Source: Hyphomonadaceae bacterium JAD_PAG50586_4
Lineage (GTDB): Bacteria; Pseudomonadota; Alphaproteobacteria; Caulobacterales; Aquidulcibacteraceae
Length of the DNA: 64,000 nucleotides
Direction: 5' to 3'
Assembly (NCBI GenBank): GCA_023242925.1
Contig: CP096134.1
Span: 2,127,501 to 2,191,500, forward strand
Position numbers and translations under genes: made by a program. Shown piece by piece: positions 32,616 to 41,781 of the stretch; within the stretch, counting starts at the first letter, position 1, and each line of letters begins with the position of its first letter. Under the pieces are notes generated by a model that ran no database searches, was not told the origin of the DNA, and worked only from the letters and a program-made list of their open reading frames with translations.

Positions 32616-34183
32616 CTAAGCCGCCTTCGCTTCCGCAAATCGCTCCGCCGCCATTCTCTGCAGCACGACGTAATCGGTTTTGCCGCTGCCGAGGACGGGG
32701 ATGGTTTCGATGACGACGATGCGTTTTGGGATCGCGAGCTCGCTGGCGCCGTTTTCTTTGCACCAAGCTTGCAGGTCTTCGACCTTGGCGTCGGCGTTGT
32801 CGGTGAAGAGGATGATGCGTTCGCCTTTGCGCGAGATCCGGAAGCGCGACGGCGGCGTGGAGATGGTCGGGCCAGACGGTTTGGGCGTAGCTCTCGACGG
32901 CGTTGAGCGAGACCATTTCGCCGCCCACCTTCGCGAAACGTTTCACGCGGCCAAGGATGCGGATGAAGCCGTCCTCGTCGACGTCCACCACATCGCCGGT
33001 GTCGTGCCAGCCTTGCGGCAAGAGATCGATGCCGAACGGTTTGGTCGGATCAAGATAGCCGCGCATCACGTTGGGGCCGCGCACGTAAAGTTTCTGGCCC
33101 CCTTCAATGCCCGGCACTGGTTCAAGCCGCCATTCGATGCCCGGCAGGAATTGGCCGACGCTGCCGTGCTTATTCGCGCCGGGAATGTTCACGGCAATGA
33201 CGGGCGAGGCTTCGGTCGCGCCATAGCCTTCGAGCAATTCGACGTCGAAGCGGGTCTTGTAGAGTTCACGCGTCTCCGGCTTCACGCGTTCGGCGCCGCA
33301 GACCATGATCTTGATGCAGTTCAAATCGCCGTCCTTGGCGTTGCGCGCATATTGCTGCGCGAACGTGTCGGTGGCGAAGAAGACGTTGGCGCCGGTTTCT
33401 TTCACCAGCTTCGGAATTTCCTTCACCTGCAGCGGCGATGGGAAGAGAAACACTTTGTGGCCGGTAAAGAGCGGCAGCATCGCCCCGCCCGTCAGGCCGA
33501 AGCAATGGAACATCGGCAGCGGGTTGAAGAACACCCAATCGGGGTCGAACGGCACGTGCGCGTGCGCTTGTTCGACATTGCCGACGATGTTGGCGTGGGA
33601 AAGCACCGCGCCGCGCGGCGTGCCGTAGGAGCCCGACGTGAAGAGGATAACACCGGTGTCGTCCGGATTGGCTTTCGCCGCGAAGAGGCGCGGGAAAGAG
33701 CCCTTGATCAAAGCGACGATCTTATCGCCGATGTCGATCGTTTTGCGGACGTCTTCGAGATAGATGAGCTTGGCGTGCTTGGAGAGTTCCTTCTCCAACG
33801 CTTCGAGACCACCGAGCTTAATGAAGGTGCGCGAGGTCAGAATCTTTTGACGTTCGCCGCTTCGCACGCGGCTTTCAAATTCATAGCGCCGGCGGTGAAG
33901 TTCAGCATGGCCGGTGTGCGGCCGATCGCTTGCAGCGCAAAAAGGTGACAACGCAGCCAACGCCCGTCGGCAGCAGAATGCCTGCGGTTTCGCGGCGCTT
34001 GATCAGCATGTCGAACTTGCCGCCCAACGCGAACGCGGCGCGAACAATGTCGTCGTACGAGAGCGGCTTGCGCTCGTGATCCTCAAGGATCTTGTACTTG
34101 CCCCCGCGACCATCACGCGCCCGAAGAAGGGCCTCGAACAAGGAGACGCGCGTACGCGCCAACTCGAACGGTTTCTGCGCCAT
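32616..34183 (-). CDS. AMP-dependent acyl-CoA/acyl-ACP synthetase, three frameshifts
   Basis: Start at 34183 behind GGAGG, reading MAQKPFELARTRVSLFEALL. Adenylation motifs: VILFTSGSYGTPRGAVLSHAN, LLEGYGATEASPV, GWHDTGDVVDVDEDG and VKRFAKVGGEMVSL; the end GSGKTDYVVLQRMA carries the catalytic lysine. Frames switch near 33937 (one G short), near 33850 (A4 for A5) and near 32850 (one base extra), giving about 522 residues when repaired. It activates fatty acids as acyl-adenylates. The absence of an acyltransferase half argues against a full Aas; substrate chain length is unknown. Confidence 0.82.
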
Positions 34184-34390
34184 GAGCTTGATGCCTCCGT
34201 ACTGACCCGCCCAAAGCGCCCGCAAGGAAATGGTGGACGCTTGTCCCGTGATTATTGTTTCACGGCTGTAACAGAGACTATCGGCGTGGCCAGACTTGGG
34301 CAAGACGTCGCACGTTAACCCCTTGGCGGCGCAGAGCAGAAGTGCCGCCCAGGCGTTGCGGGACAAGGCGCGGAGGCTCATGTTCGGGTC

Positions 34391-35362
34391 ATGCCGACGC
34401 TGATTGATTTGCGCTCAGAAGGCGAAAAGCCGGGCGAAAGCCGTCCCCGCCACCCTGAAAAGGAGCGGCGGCCGGACAATGCCTCGCCGCGCAAGCCTGA
34501 TTGGATACGGGTGCGGGCGCCGACCAGCCTCGGCTACCACGAGACCAAGGAGCTGGTGCGCGATCTGAAGCTGCACACGGTCTGCGAAGAAGCAGGATGC
34601 CCGAACATCGGCGAGTGCTGGAGCCACAAGCACGCGACGTTTATGATCCTGGGCGGCATCTGCACGCGGGCGTGCAGCTTCTGCAATGTCGCTACGGGTA
34701 AGCCGCTGCCGCTGGATGAAGCTGAGCCGGAGAACGTGGCGTTCGCGACGGCGCGCATGGGCTTGAAGCATGTCGTGGTGACGTCAGTCGATCGCGACGA
34801 TCTGGAAGACGGCGGCGCCGATCATTTCGTGCGGACCATCCGCGCCGTTCGCAACGCGGCGCCGGAAACGACGATCGAGATTCTGACGCCGGACTTTTTG
34901 CGCAAGCCGGGCGCAGCTGAGTTGGTGATCGATGCTGCGCCGGACGTGTTCAACCACAATCTGGAAACCGTGCCGCGGCTCTATCATTCGATCCGGCCGG
35001 GCGCGCGTTATTATCAGTCGTTGCGCTTGTTGGACTCTGTGAAGCAGCGCGATCCGAACCAATTCACGAAATCAGGCCTCATGGTGGGCTTAGGCGAGAC
35101 GAAGGATGAAGTGCTGCAGGTCATGGATGATCTGCGTGTCGCTAACGTCGATTTTCTCACCATCGGCCAATATTTGCAGCCGACCAAGAAGCACGCGGCG
35201 ATCGACCGTTTCTGGACGCCGGAAGAATTCAAGGCGCTGGAGACGATTGCGTATGCCAAGGGCTTCTTGATGGTGTCGGCCTCGCCGCTGACGCGCTCGT
35301 CGCACCACGCCGGCGAAGATTTCGCGCGGCTGAAAGCGGCGCGCCTGGCGCAGCAAGCTTGA
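34391..35362 (+). CDS. lipA: lipoyl synthase LipA
   Basis: 323 residues, radical SAM. The auxiliary cluster [13 protein letters not shown] and the radical [11 protein letters not shown] motif are both present, plus the late SHHAGED end with the serine ligand. It inserts two sulfurs into octanoyl-lysine to make lipoate, needed by the E1 beta and E2 lipoyl domains encoded just upstream. It is divergent from the ligase gene; the 200-bp gap between them holds no clear gene. Confidence 0.96.
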   Translation: MPTLIDLRSEGEKPGESRPRHPEKERRPDNASPRKPDWIRVRAPTSLGYHETKELVRDLKLHTVCEEAGCPNIGECWSHKHATFMILGGICTRACSFCNVATGKPLPLDEAEPENVAFATARMGLKHVVVTSVDRDDLEDGGADHFVRTIRAVRNAAPETTIEILTPDFLRKPGAAELVIDAAPDVFNHNLETVPRLYHSIRPGARYYQSLRLLDSVKQRDPNQFTKSGLMVGLGETKDEVLQVMDDLRVANVDFLTIGQYLQPTKKHAAIDRFWTPEEFKALETIAYAKGFLMVSASPLTRSSHHAGEDFARLKAARLAQQA

Positions 35363-35520
35363 TGTTGCGTGCCGCAAGTCCTCACCCGCTTGCGGGGAGG
35401 TGGCGAGCGAAGCGAGCCGGAGGGGCCAATCCGGCGCCCGTTCACGCCGCGCTCCCTCAGTCACCCTGCGCGTGACAGCTCCCCTGCCGAAATCGCAAAG
35501 CGATTTTGGACAAATGAATA
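35363..35520. repeat. intergenic dispersed repeat with several hairpins
   Basis: The 200-bp gap after lipA holds no gene. GTCCTCACCCGCTTGCGGGG (35378 on) repeats the block at 22614-22639, and the segment 35394-35484, bounded by GGGGAGGTGG and TGACAGCTCCCC, aligns with the pdhB linker at 25677-25741. CCGCAAG..CTTGCGG and ATCGC-AAA-GCGAT form short stems. This is probably the most complete copy of the element in the window. Confidence 0.65.
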
Positions 35521-35523
35521 AAT

Positions 35524-35542
35524 CCGGCCGCGAAGCGGCCGG
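35524..35542. repeat. perfect hairpin just upstream of the START-domain gene
   Basis: CCGGCCGC (35524-35531), GAA loop, GCGGCCGG (35535-35542): a perfect 8-bp GC stem. It ends only 18 bases before the GTG start at 35561 and just before the GGGAG ribosome binding site, so it could affect translation or stop readthrough from lipA. Confidence 0.5.
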
Positions 35543-35560
35543 TGGCGGGAGAGCAATTTA

Positions 35561-36016
35561 GTGTCCCGCACCACCATCGAGGCAGAGCGCGTTTTGCCCT
35601 ATGCGCCGGCGGATTTGTGCCGGTTGGTGGGCGATGTGCGGGCGTATCCGGAATTCATTCCGTGGCTGCAGAGTTTGCGGGTGGTGAAGGAAGAACCGCG
35701 CGACGAGGGCGGCTGGGAAGGTGTCGCCACCGCGATCGTGGGATGGAAGGCGATCACGGAGCGGTTTTCGACCACGGTGCGCTGTGAGCCGGCGAAGGGC
35801 GAAGTGGATGTGGCGCTGGTAAGTGGGCCGTTTCATGCGCTCGACAATCGCTGGCGCTTCGAGCCGCACGAGAAAGGCGCGAAGGTGCGCTTTTGGATTT
35901 CGTATCAGTTCAAGAACCCGCTGCTGAACGCGGTGGTGAGCGCCAACAAGGATAAGGTCGCCGCGCGCGTGATGGGCGCGTTTGAGCGCGAAGCGAAGAA
36001 ACGGCTCGGCCGCTAA
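35561..36016 (+). CDS. COQ10/RatA-type START domain protein
   Basis: 151 residues with a GTG start. RVLPYAPADLCRLVGDVRAYPEFIPW is the signature start of the polyketide-cyclase / COQ10 family, and KVRFWISYQFKNPLLNAVV its later conserved part. Mitochondrial COQ10 binds ubiquinone; the bacterial homologue RatA has been called a toxin acting on ribosome assembly. The alphaproteobacterial gene next to lipA is most likely a ubiquinone-binding chaperone. Its end overlaps the convergent cinA by four bases. Confidence 0.85.
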   Translation: MSRTTIEAERVLPYAPADLCRLVGDVRAYPEFIPWLQSLRVVKEEPRDEGGWEGVATAIVGWKAITERFSTTVRCEPAKGEVDVALVSGPFHALDNRWRFEPHEKGAKVRFWISYQFKNPLLNAVVSANKDKVAARVMGAFEREAKKRLGR

Positions 36017-36498
36017 TCCATCACGCGCTTCAAGAGATCGAACGCGGCCAGCACCGTCGCCAATTGAATCTCGTGCCGGCCAAGATCGCCGAAGCGCTTT
36101 TCTTCGTGGATGGTCGCGCCGTTGCGGCGTGACGCGGCGAGATGGACGAGGCCGACGGGTTTTTCCGCTGTGCCGCCGTCCGGGCCGGCGATGCCGGTGA
36201 CGGCGACGGAGATATCGGCGCGGCTTTTGGCGATGGCGCCTTGGGCCATCGCAATGGCGACGTCGCGGCTGACGGCGCCGAGGCGCCCGATGAGATCGGC
36301 AGGCACGCCGAGCATCTCGGTCTTGGCTTGGTTGGAATAGGTGACAAAACCGCGTTCTAAGCTGGCGGAGGCGCCCGGTATTGCCGCGAGTGAGGCGGCG
36401 ATGAGGCCGCCGGTGCAGCTCTCAGCGGTGGCGATCATCAGGCCGCGCGATTTGGTTTGGGCCAGCAGCGCTTGGGCGTTTTCGTCATTGGCGGTCAT
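36013..36498 (-). CDS. CinA-type nicotinamide-nucleotide amidohydrolase (PncC)
   Basis: 161 residues from the ATG at 36498. It corresponds to the C-terminal CinA domain only: MIATAESCTGGLIAASLA with the catalytic serine, SVAVTGIAGPDGGTAEKPVG, and the family length. The enzyme deamidates NMN to nicotinic acid mononucleotide for NAD recycling. The N-terminal CinA half (pyrophosphatase) is absent, as in stand-alone PncC. Confidence 0.9.
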   Translation of the reverse strand: MTANDENAQALLAQTKSRGLMIATAESCTGGLIAASLAAIPGASASLERGFVTYSNQAKTEMLGVPADLIGRLGAVSRDVAIAMAQGAIAKSRADISVAVTGIAGPDGGTAEKPVGLVHLAASRRNGATIHEEKRFGDLGRHEIQLATVLAAFDLLKRVMD

Positions 36499-36585
36499 TC
36501 GTCGTGGATAGCGCCGCGATGTGGAGAAAGTCCATTCCCAGGACTCGGAGGCAATGGCAGAAGCGGCCCTGTCCAGGGAGGGAAC

Positions 36586-39285
36586 ATGCAAGCTCTAGCG
36601 CGCCGCGCCGCTGCGCCGATCTTCGCGCTCGCGCTGTTTTCCAGCGCTGCGCTGATCTTCGTGCTGCAGCCGCTGTTCGGGCGGATGGTGACGCCGCTCC
36701 TGGGCGGATCGCCGGCGGTGTGGAACACGTCGATGGCGTTCTTCCAAGCCGCGCTGCTTGTTGGCTATCTTTACGCGCACTTGCTGGCGTGTGTGCGCGA
36801 TCTGCGTGTGCAGGCGGGGGTGCACGGCGTGGTTTTGTTGGCCGCGTGGCTGGTGTTGCCGGTGCATGTGACGAGTGCGCTGGGGGCGCCGAGTTCGGAG
36901 CATCCGGCGTTGTGGCTTGTTGGCGTGCTGGCGCTTTCGGTGGGCGCGCCGTTCGCGGCGGCGTCGGCGACGGCGCCTTTGCTGCAAGCTTGGTATTCGC
37001 GCACCGGACGCGCTGACGCGCACGATCCGTATTATCTCTACGCGGCGAGCAATCTTGGCTCATTCATCGGCCTGCTGGCGTATCCGGCCTTGATCGAGCC
37101 GCTCTTAGGCGCGCAGGCGCAGAGCAGCGCGTGGACGGCGGGCTATGTGCTGGTCGCGGCGATGGTGGTGCTGTGCGCGGGCATGGCGGTGTCGGCGAAT
37201 GCTGGCGCGCCGGTTGAAGTGAAAACGGAAGCCGGCTCGCAGGCGCAGACGCCGACATGGCGCACCCGGTTCTATTGGATGGCGGCGGCCGCTGTGCCCT
37301 CAGCGTTGTCTTTGGGCGTGACGCAGCACATTTCGACTGATGTGGCCTCGGCGCCGATGCTGTGGGTGATCCCGCTGGCGCTTTATCTGGCGACCTTCGT
37401 GATCGCGTTTGCCAAGGGCAGCGAGAAGCTGATTGCTTCGACGCTTTTCATCCATCCGTTCGCGATCGCGTTTCTGCTGGCCTCCTATTACGCGTCCGGC
37501 AATTGGGTGTTCTCGGTCGCCGGCATTCTGACCGGCTTTTTCTTCAGCGCGCTCGTGTGTCACTTGTCGATGGCGAAGGCGCGCCCGGACGCGAGCCGGC
37601 TGACGGAGTTTTATCTCTATGTGTCGCTCGGCGGCGTGTTGGGCGGCGCGTTCGCGGCGCTGCTGGCGCCGGTGCTCTTCAACAACGTCTATGAATACCC
37701 GTTGGCGCTGGCGGCGGCGTGCTTGTTCAGGCCGCGCCAGCAAAACGACATGCCCCGTTTGATGGACGCCTCTCTCGGCGCGGCCGTGATGATCGCTGTG
37801 CTGTTCATCATCCTTAACGTGCGTGCGGCAACCATTGATGCGGTGATCATCGTCGGCGCACTGGGTGCGGCGTGCGCGATGGTGGCGGCGGGATGGGGCG
37901 ACGAGCGCCGGCCGGCGCCGTTCCGCTACGCGTTCCTAGGTGCGGCGGCTTTGCATGCGGGGATCGTGATTTGGATCGCGTTCCATTTGGAGACGATTTT
38001 CGTTCGCAGCATCGTCGAAGGTTCGGCTCAGTTGGAGATTCAGCAGCCCTGGGGCTTGGTGCTGATCGCGTCGAGCATGCTGGTGCTGATGTTCGTTGTG
38101 CACGGCACGACGCAGAACCGACGCGAAGGGGATTCGCCCGTCGCGGATTATGCGTGCGGCGTGGCGCTGCCGAGTTTGTTGTTTCTCATCATGCAGGTTC
38201 TCGTCGGTGCTCGGCTCACGCCGCAGCTCTTGGTGACGGTTGGCATTCTGCTCTGTGCGTTTGGCGTGTTCTTCAATCGCGGCCGGCCGTTTGTAATGGC
38301 GGCTGTGGTGCTGACATCGTTCGTGGTGATCTTCTTGGAAGATGCCCGCGGCGCGCGGATCATCACGCAAGAGCGCAGCTTCTTCGGCGTGCTGCGCACG
38401 CGCGTGATGGATGACCCGAGCGATCCGACCGTACCGCCGCTGCGCATTCTGCTGCACGGCACAACCATACATGGCGCGCAGCTCGCAGCGCCCGGCCTCA
38501 CCCGCCTGCCCCTCACCTATTATCATCCGCGAACCGCGCTAGGGGAGGCGATCCTGGCGGGTCTTTCGACAGGCGATTCTTCCAACATGGCGTTGATCGG
38601 CTTGGGCGCCGGTTCTTCCGCGTGCCTCACACGGCCGAGTGATCGTTTGACGATCTTTGAAATCGATCCGGCTGTGGTGCGTTTAGCTGTCGAACCTGGC
38701 GGCGACTTTACCTACGTGCCCGAGTGCCAACCGAATGCGCGTGTTGTGATCGGCGATGCGCGGCTACGGATCGCGGAAGAACCGAATGGCGAGTTCGACG
38801 TGATCGTGGTCGATGCGTTTTCGTCGGACGCTATTCCAGCGCACTTGCTTACGTACGAAGCGATCCAGATGTATCTCAACAAGACCTCGGATCGCGGCAT
38901 CGTCGTGTTGCACTTGTCCAACCGCAATCTGGCGCTGGTGTCGGAAGCGGCGCGCGTGGCGCGCGACCTTGGCGCCTACACGCAATACCGGATCAGCGAT
39001 CGGTTTGAGCAGCCCTACGTTTCGTATTACGGCGGCCTCGCAGCGAGCGTGATGATCGTGGCAAAATCGCCGGAGATCATGAGCCATCTGGCGTTGCCGA
39101 GCGGGGGTTGGGTAGAGTTTGAAGCGCCGCCGGGGCCGGGCTGGACGGATGATTACATCAATCTGCCGCGTGCGCTCTGGGAAGGTCTCTCGGGCGCGGA
39201 GGAGTGCCGTATCTATCCGTGGATGCGCAGGTGCGGCGGCGCACCAGCAGCGCAAGAAGCGCCGGCCGATCCGACGCAGCAATAA
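36586..39285 (+). CDS. polytopic membrane protein fused to spermidine-synthase-like domain
   Basis: 899 residues from the ATG at 36586 (RBS GGGAGGGAAC). The first 600 or so residues form many hydrophobic helices in two blocks, beginning FALALFSSAALIFVLQPLFG. The last 300 hold a methyltransferase-like fold: GLGAGSSACLTRPSDRLTIFEIDP (nucleotide loop and acidic ligand), ARVVIGDARLRIAEE and DVIVVDAFSSDAIPAHLLT, as in spermidine synthase. Such membrane fusions are widespread but uncharacterised; aminopropyl transfer is not shown. It stands alone between cinA and ispDF. Confidence 0.78.
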   Translation: MQALARRAAAPIFALALFSSAALIFVLQPLFGRMVTPLLGGSPAVWNTSMAFFQAALLVGYLYAHLLACVRDLRVQAGVHGVVLLAAWLVLPVHVTSALGAPSSEHPALWLVGVLALSVGAPFAAASATAPLLQAWYSRTGRADAHDPYYLYAASNLGSFIGLLAYPALIEPLLGAQAQSSAWTAGYVLVAAMVVLCAGMAVSANAGAPVEVKTEAGSQAQTPTWRTRFYWMAAAAVPSALSLGVTQHISTDVASAPMLWVIPLALYLATFVIAFAKGSEKLIASTLFIHPFAIAFLLASYYASGNWVFSVAGILTGFFFSALVCHLSMAKARPDASRLTEFYLYVSLGGVLGGAFAALLAPVLFNNVYEYPLALAAACLFRPRQQNDMPRLMDASLGAAVMIAVLFIILNVRAATIDAVIIVGALGAACAMVAAGWGDERRPAPFRYAFLGAAALHAGIVIWIAFHLETIFVRSIVEGSAQLEIQQPWGLVLIASSMLVLMFVVHGTTQNRREGDSPVADYACGVALPSLLFLIMQVLVGARLTPQLLVTVGILLCAFGVFFNRGRPFVMAAVVLTSFVVIFLEDARGARIITQERSFFGVLRTRVMDDPSDPTVPPLRILLHGTTIHGAQLAAPGLTRLPLTYYHPRTALGEAILAGLSTGDSSNMALIGLGAGSSACLTRPSDRLTIFEIDPAVVRLAVEPGGDFTYVPECQPNARVVIGDARLRIAEEPNGEFDVIVVDAFSSDAIPAHLLTYEAIQMYLNKTSDRGIVVLHLSNRNLALVSEAARVARDLGAYTQYRISDRFEQPYVSYYGGLAASVMIVAKSPEIMSHLALPSGGWVEFEAPPGPGWTDDYINLPRALWEGLSGAEECRIYPWMRRCGGAPAAQEAPADPTQQ

Positions 39286-39314
39286 TCGCCATCCCCACGG
39301 GCGCCGCGCGCGCG

Positions 39315-39363
39315 AGTCCGGGCCTATATGCTCTAGCGATTGTGTTTATGAGCCCCGGACTTT
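39315..39363. terminator. possible terminator between the membrane fusion gene and ispDF
   Basis: AGTCCGGG (39315-39322) and CCCGGACT (39354-39361) form a perfect 8-bp stem with a long 31-base loop, ending in a short T-run. It lies between convergent genes. The long loop makes it a weak candidate. Confidence 0.3.
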
Positions 39364-39389
39364 GCCTCCGACAAATCCAGGGATGGGTA

Positions 39390-40532
39390 TTAGGATGAGC
39401 GCCGCAGCAGCGTCGCTGTTGCGAACGCAGCCAAGCCTTCTTCGCGGCCGAGGAAGCCCATGCGTTCGGTCGTGGTGGCTTTCACGCTGACGCGGTCGAT
39501 GGGGAGATCGAGCACGGCGGCGGTGCGTGCGCGCATGGCTTCGCGATGTGGGCCGATCTTGGGGCGTTCGCACACGAGCGTCACATCGACATGACTGATG
39601 GTTGCGCCGGCGGCATCGGCGAGGTGCAGCGCGTGGCGCAGGAACTTCTCTGAATCGGCGCCTTTCCATTGCGGATCGCTGGGCGGGAAGTGGGCGCCGA
39701 TATCGCCTTCGCCGAGCGCGCCCAGAATAGCGTCGACAAGTGCATGCCAACCGGCGTCGGCGTCAGAATGGCCGAGCAGACCTTTCTCGTGCGGGATGCG
39801 CACGCCGCAAAGTGTGACGTGATCGCCTCCACCGAAACGATGCGCGTCGATGCCTTGGCCGACGCTGACGAAGCGATCATCGAGCAGACGGGCGAGCATT
39901 TCTAGGTCTCCGGGATAGGTGATCTTCATGAGGCGTGGATCGCCTGCGATGAGTTTGGTTTCAGCGCCGCGCGCGCGCATGACAGCAAGATCGTCGGCGA
40001 AGGTTCCGTTGCCGATCGCGGCATAAGCGGCGCGCAAAGCGGCGGCGTTGAAAGCCTGTGGCGTCTGTACGCGCAGCAAATTCTCGCGCGCGATCTCTTC
40101 AACGACAACATTGTTGGCGCCGACGCGCTGGAGTGCATCCGCAGCGGGCAGAGCGGGCGCTACACCAATGGCGCCACTGCGCACCGCTTCGATGAGCGCG
40201 CGGATCGTGGTCTCAGAGAGACCCGGACGCGCTGCGTCGTGAATGAGAATGACATCGGTGTCGGAAATCGCGCTCAGCGCCGCCCGTACGGAATCCGTGC
40301 GCGTCGCCCCGCCCTGCACCGCGCGCACGGGCAGGGCGCTCGCTGCGGCGCGGAAAAATTCGTCCTGGCCGGCGCCAATGGCGACGACGACCTCCTCCAC
40401 GCCTGCGCGGAGCAAGGCCTCGATCGACCAGCGCAGCACCGGTTTGCCCAGGAGGCGATTGTATTGTTTGGGTAATTCGCCACCGGCGCGGCTGCCAGCG
40501 CCTGCGGCGACGATGATGGCGGAGACTTTCAT
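39390..40532 (-). CDS. ispDF: bifunctional IspD/IspF enzyme of the MEP isoprenoid pathway
   Basis: 380 residues from the ATG at 40532, where MKVSAIIVAAGAGSRAGGEL is the IspD cytidylyltransferase start; HDAARPGLSETTI is its second motif. The second half (from about residue 225) is IspF: VGQGIDAHRFGGGDHVTLCG with the metal Asp-His pair, LGHSDADAGWHALVDAILG and VSVKATTTERMGFLGREEG. It performs the third and fifth steps of the MEP pathway. The fusion is usual in alphaproteobacteria. It is divergent from ntrB, as in many relatives. Confidence 0.95.
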   Translation of the reverse strand: MKVSAIIVAAGAGSRAGGELPKQYNRLLGKPVLRWSIEALLRAGVEEVVVAIGAGQDEFFRAAASALPVRAVQGGATRTDSVRAALSAISDTDVILIHDAARPGLSETTIRALIEAVRSGAIGVAPALPAADALQRVGANNVVVEEIARENLLRVQTPQAFNAAALRAAYAAIGNGTFADDLAVMRARGAETKLIAGDPRLMKITYPGDLEMLARLLDDRFVSVGQGIDAHRFGGGDHVTLCGVRIPHEKGLLGHSDADAGWHALVDAILGALGEGDIGAHFPPSDPQWKGADSEKFLRHALHLADAAGATISHVDVTLVCERPKIGPHREAMRARTAAVLDLPIDRVSVKATTTERMGFLGREEGLAAFATATLLRRSS

Positions 40533-40689
40533 CGGACAGAGAATTCTTCGCGCTCTTGTTGCATCGCAGCATAAATCCCTTGGCGCCCGCTTTTTAGGCG
40601 CCATACTCGACGCCGAGGACGGGGCCAAGGATGCTCGATTTGACCCAAAATCGACGGCTTGTCTCGCGCCTCGCGCGGGGAATGTGGGT

Positions 40690-41781
40690 ATGGCTGGACC
40701 AAAATTGAGCGAGCTGCGGCCCTTGGCGGGTCGGATGTCGACCCCCGACGCCGAGCGTTGGTTGGAAGCGCTGCCGGCGCCGGTCATCGGCTTGGACTCT
40801 GGCGAGCGTATTCGGTTCGTGAACGCCGCCGCCGCAGAATTGCTTGCCGCCGTAGGCCGTGGGTTGCTGGGCCGCCGGCTCGATGAGATTTTTGGCAACG
40901 ATGCGCCAATCCTCGGCCTCGCGCGCCGCGCCGCGAACGGTGTGGCTGTGGCTGAAGCCGATGTGACATTGGCGGGACCCGGTTTTGCACTGGGCCGCGC
41001 GACGGTGTCGGCGGGGCAGGTGGGAGACAATGGCTATGTCGCGCTGGTGATCACGCATGCGCCGCGCGCACGTGTGGCGCCGCTGGCGACGGCAATGAAT
41101 TCGGCGGCGCGTACGCTGGCGCACGAAGTGCGCAATCCGCTCGCCGGTATTCGCGCGGCGGCGCAGCTGATCTCGCGCGGCGCGGATCAGGAATCCTCCG
41201 CGCTTGCGACGCTAATTTGTGACGAAGTGGATCGGATTCACCGACTGACCGACCGGATCGATCCGCTCGGTTCATTCCAGCCGCCGCGCTTCGATCGGTT
41301 CAATATTCACGAAGCGCTCGATCGTGTGCGCAAGCTGGTGGGATCGAGTTCGCCGGATGTGCTGATCCGCGAACGCTACGACCCGAGCTTGCCGCCCGTG
41401 CGCGGGGATCTGGATCAATTGATCCAGGCGTTTTTGAACATCGCGAAGAACGCCGTGGAAGCTTTGGCCGACCAGACTGACGGCGAGATCGCAATCATCA
41501 CGGCGTATCGCCCAGGCGTACGTTTTCGTTCAGCCGCGAGCGGTGCGCCGCGCGCTCAGCTTGAAGTGCAAATCGTCGATAATGGTCCGGGACTGCATCC
41601 CGATGTGGCGGATCGATTGTTTGAGGCGTTCGCGAGTACGAAATCGGGCGGCATGGGGCTTGGTCTTACGGTCTCCGCCGACATCGTCGCGCGCCATGAC
41701 GGACGCATCGAAGTCGATAGCGTTCCCGGTCGCACAGCATTCAAAATTCTTCTCCCCATTGATCCGGAGGATCACCCATGA
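40690..41781 (+). CDS. ntrB: nitrogen regulation sensor kinase NtrB
   Basis: 363 residues from the ATG at 40690; a later ATG at 40735 is the alternative. Residues 20-120 are a PAS domain ([18 protein letters not shown]). The H-box is [20 protein letters not shown], the N-box [10 protein letters not shown], and the ATP site [20 protein letters not shown] and GGMGLGLTV. No membrane segment, as expected for NtrB. It phosphorylates NtrC under nitrogen limitation and is switched by PII proteins. Its stop overlaps the ntrC start. Confidence 0.93.
   Translation: MAGPKLSELRPLAGRMSTPDAERWLEALPAPVIGLDSGERIRFVNAAAAELLAAVGRGLLGRRLDEIFGNDAPILGLARRAANGVAVAEADVTLAGPGFALGRATVSAGQVGDNGYVALVITHAPRARVAPLATAMNSAARTLAHEVRNPLAGIRAAAQLISRGADQESSALATLICDEVDRIHRLTDRIDPLGSFQPPRFDRFNIHEALDRVRKLVGSSSPDVLIRERYDPSLPPVRGDLDQLIQAFLNIAKNAVEALADQTDGEIAIITAYRPGVRFRSAASGAPRAQLEVQIVDNGPGLHPDVADRLFEAFASTKSGGMGLGLTVSADIVARHDGRIEVDSVPGRTAFKILLPIDPEDHP

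Noticed and set aside
34184..34381. Upstream extension of the acyl ligase frame starting at 34381
   Set aside because: The ATG at 34183 has a GGAGG site and begins the conserved protein; the extension has no family match and lies in the lipA promoter gap.
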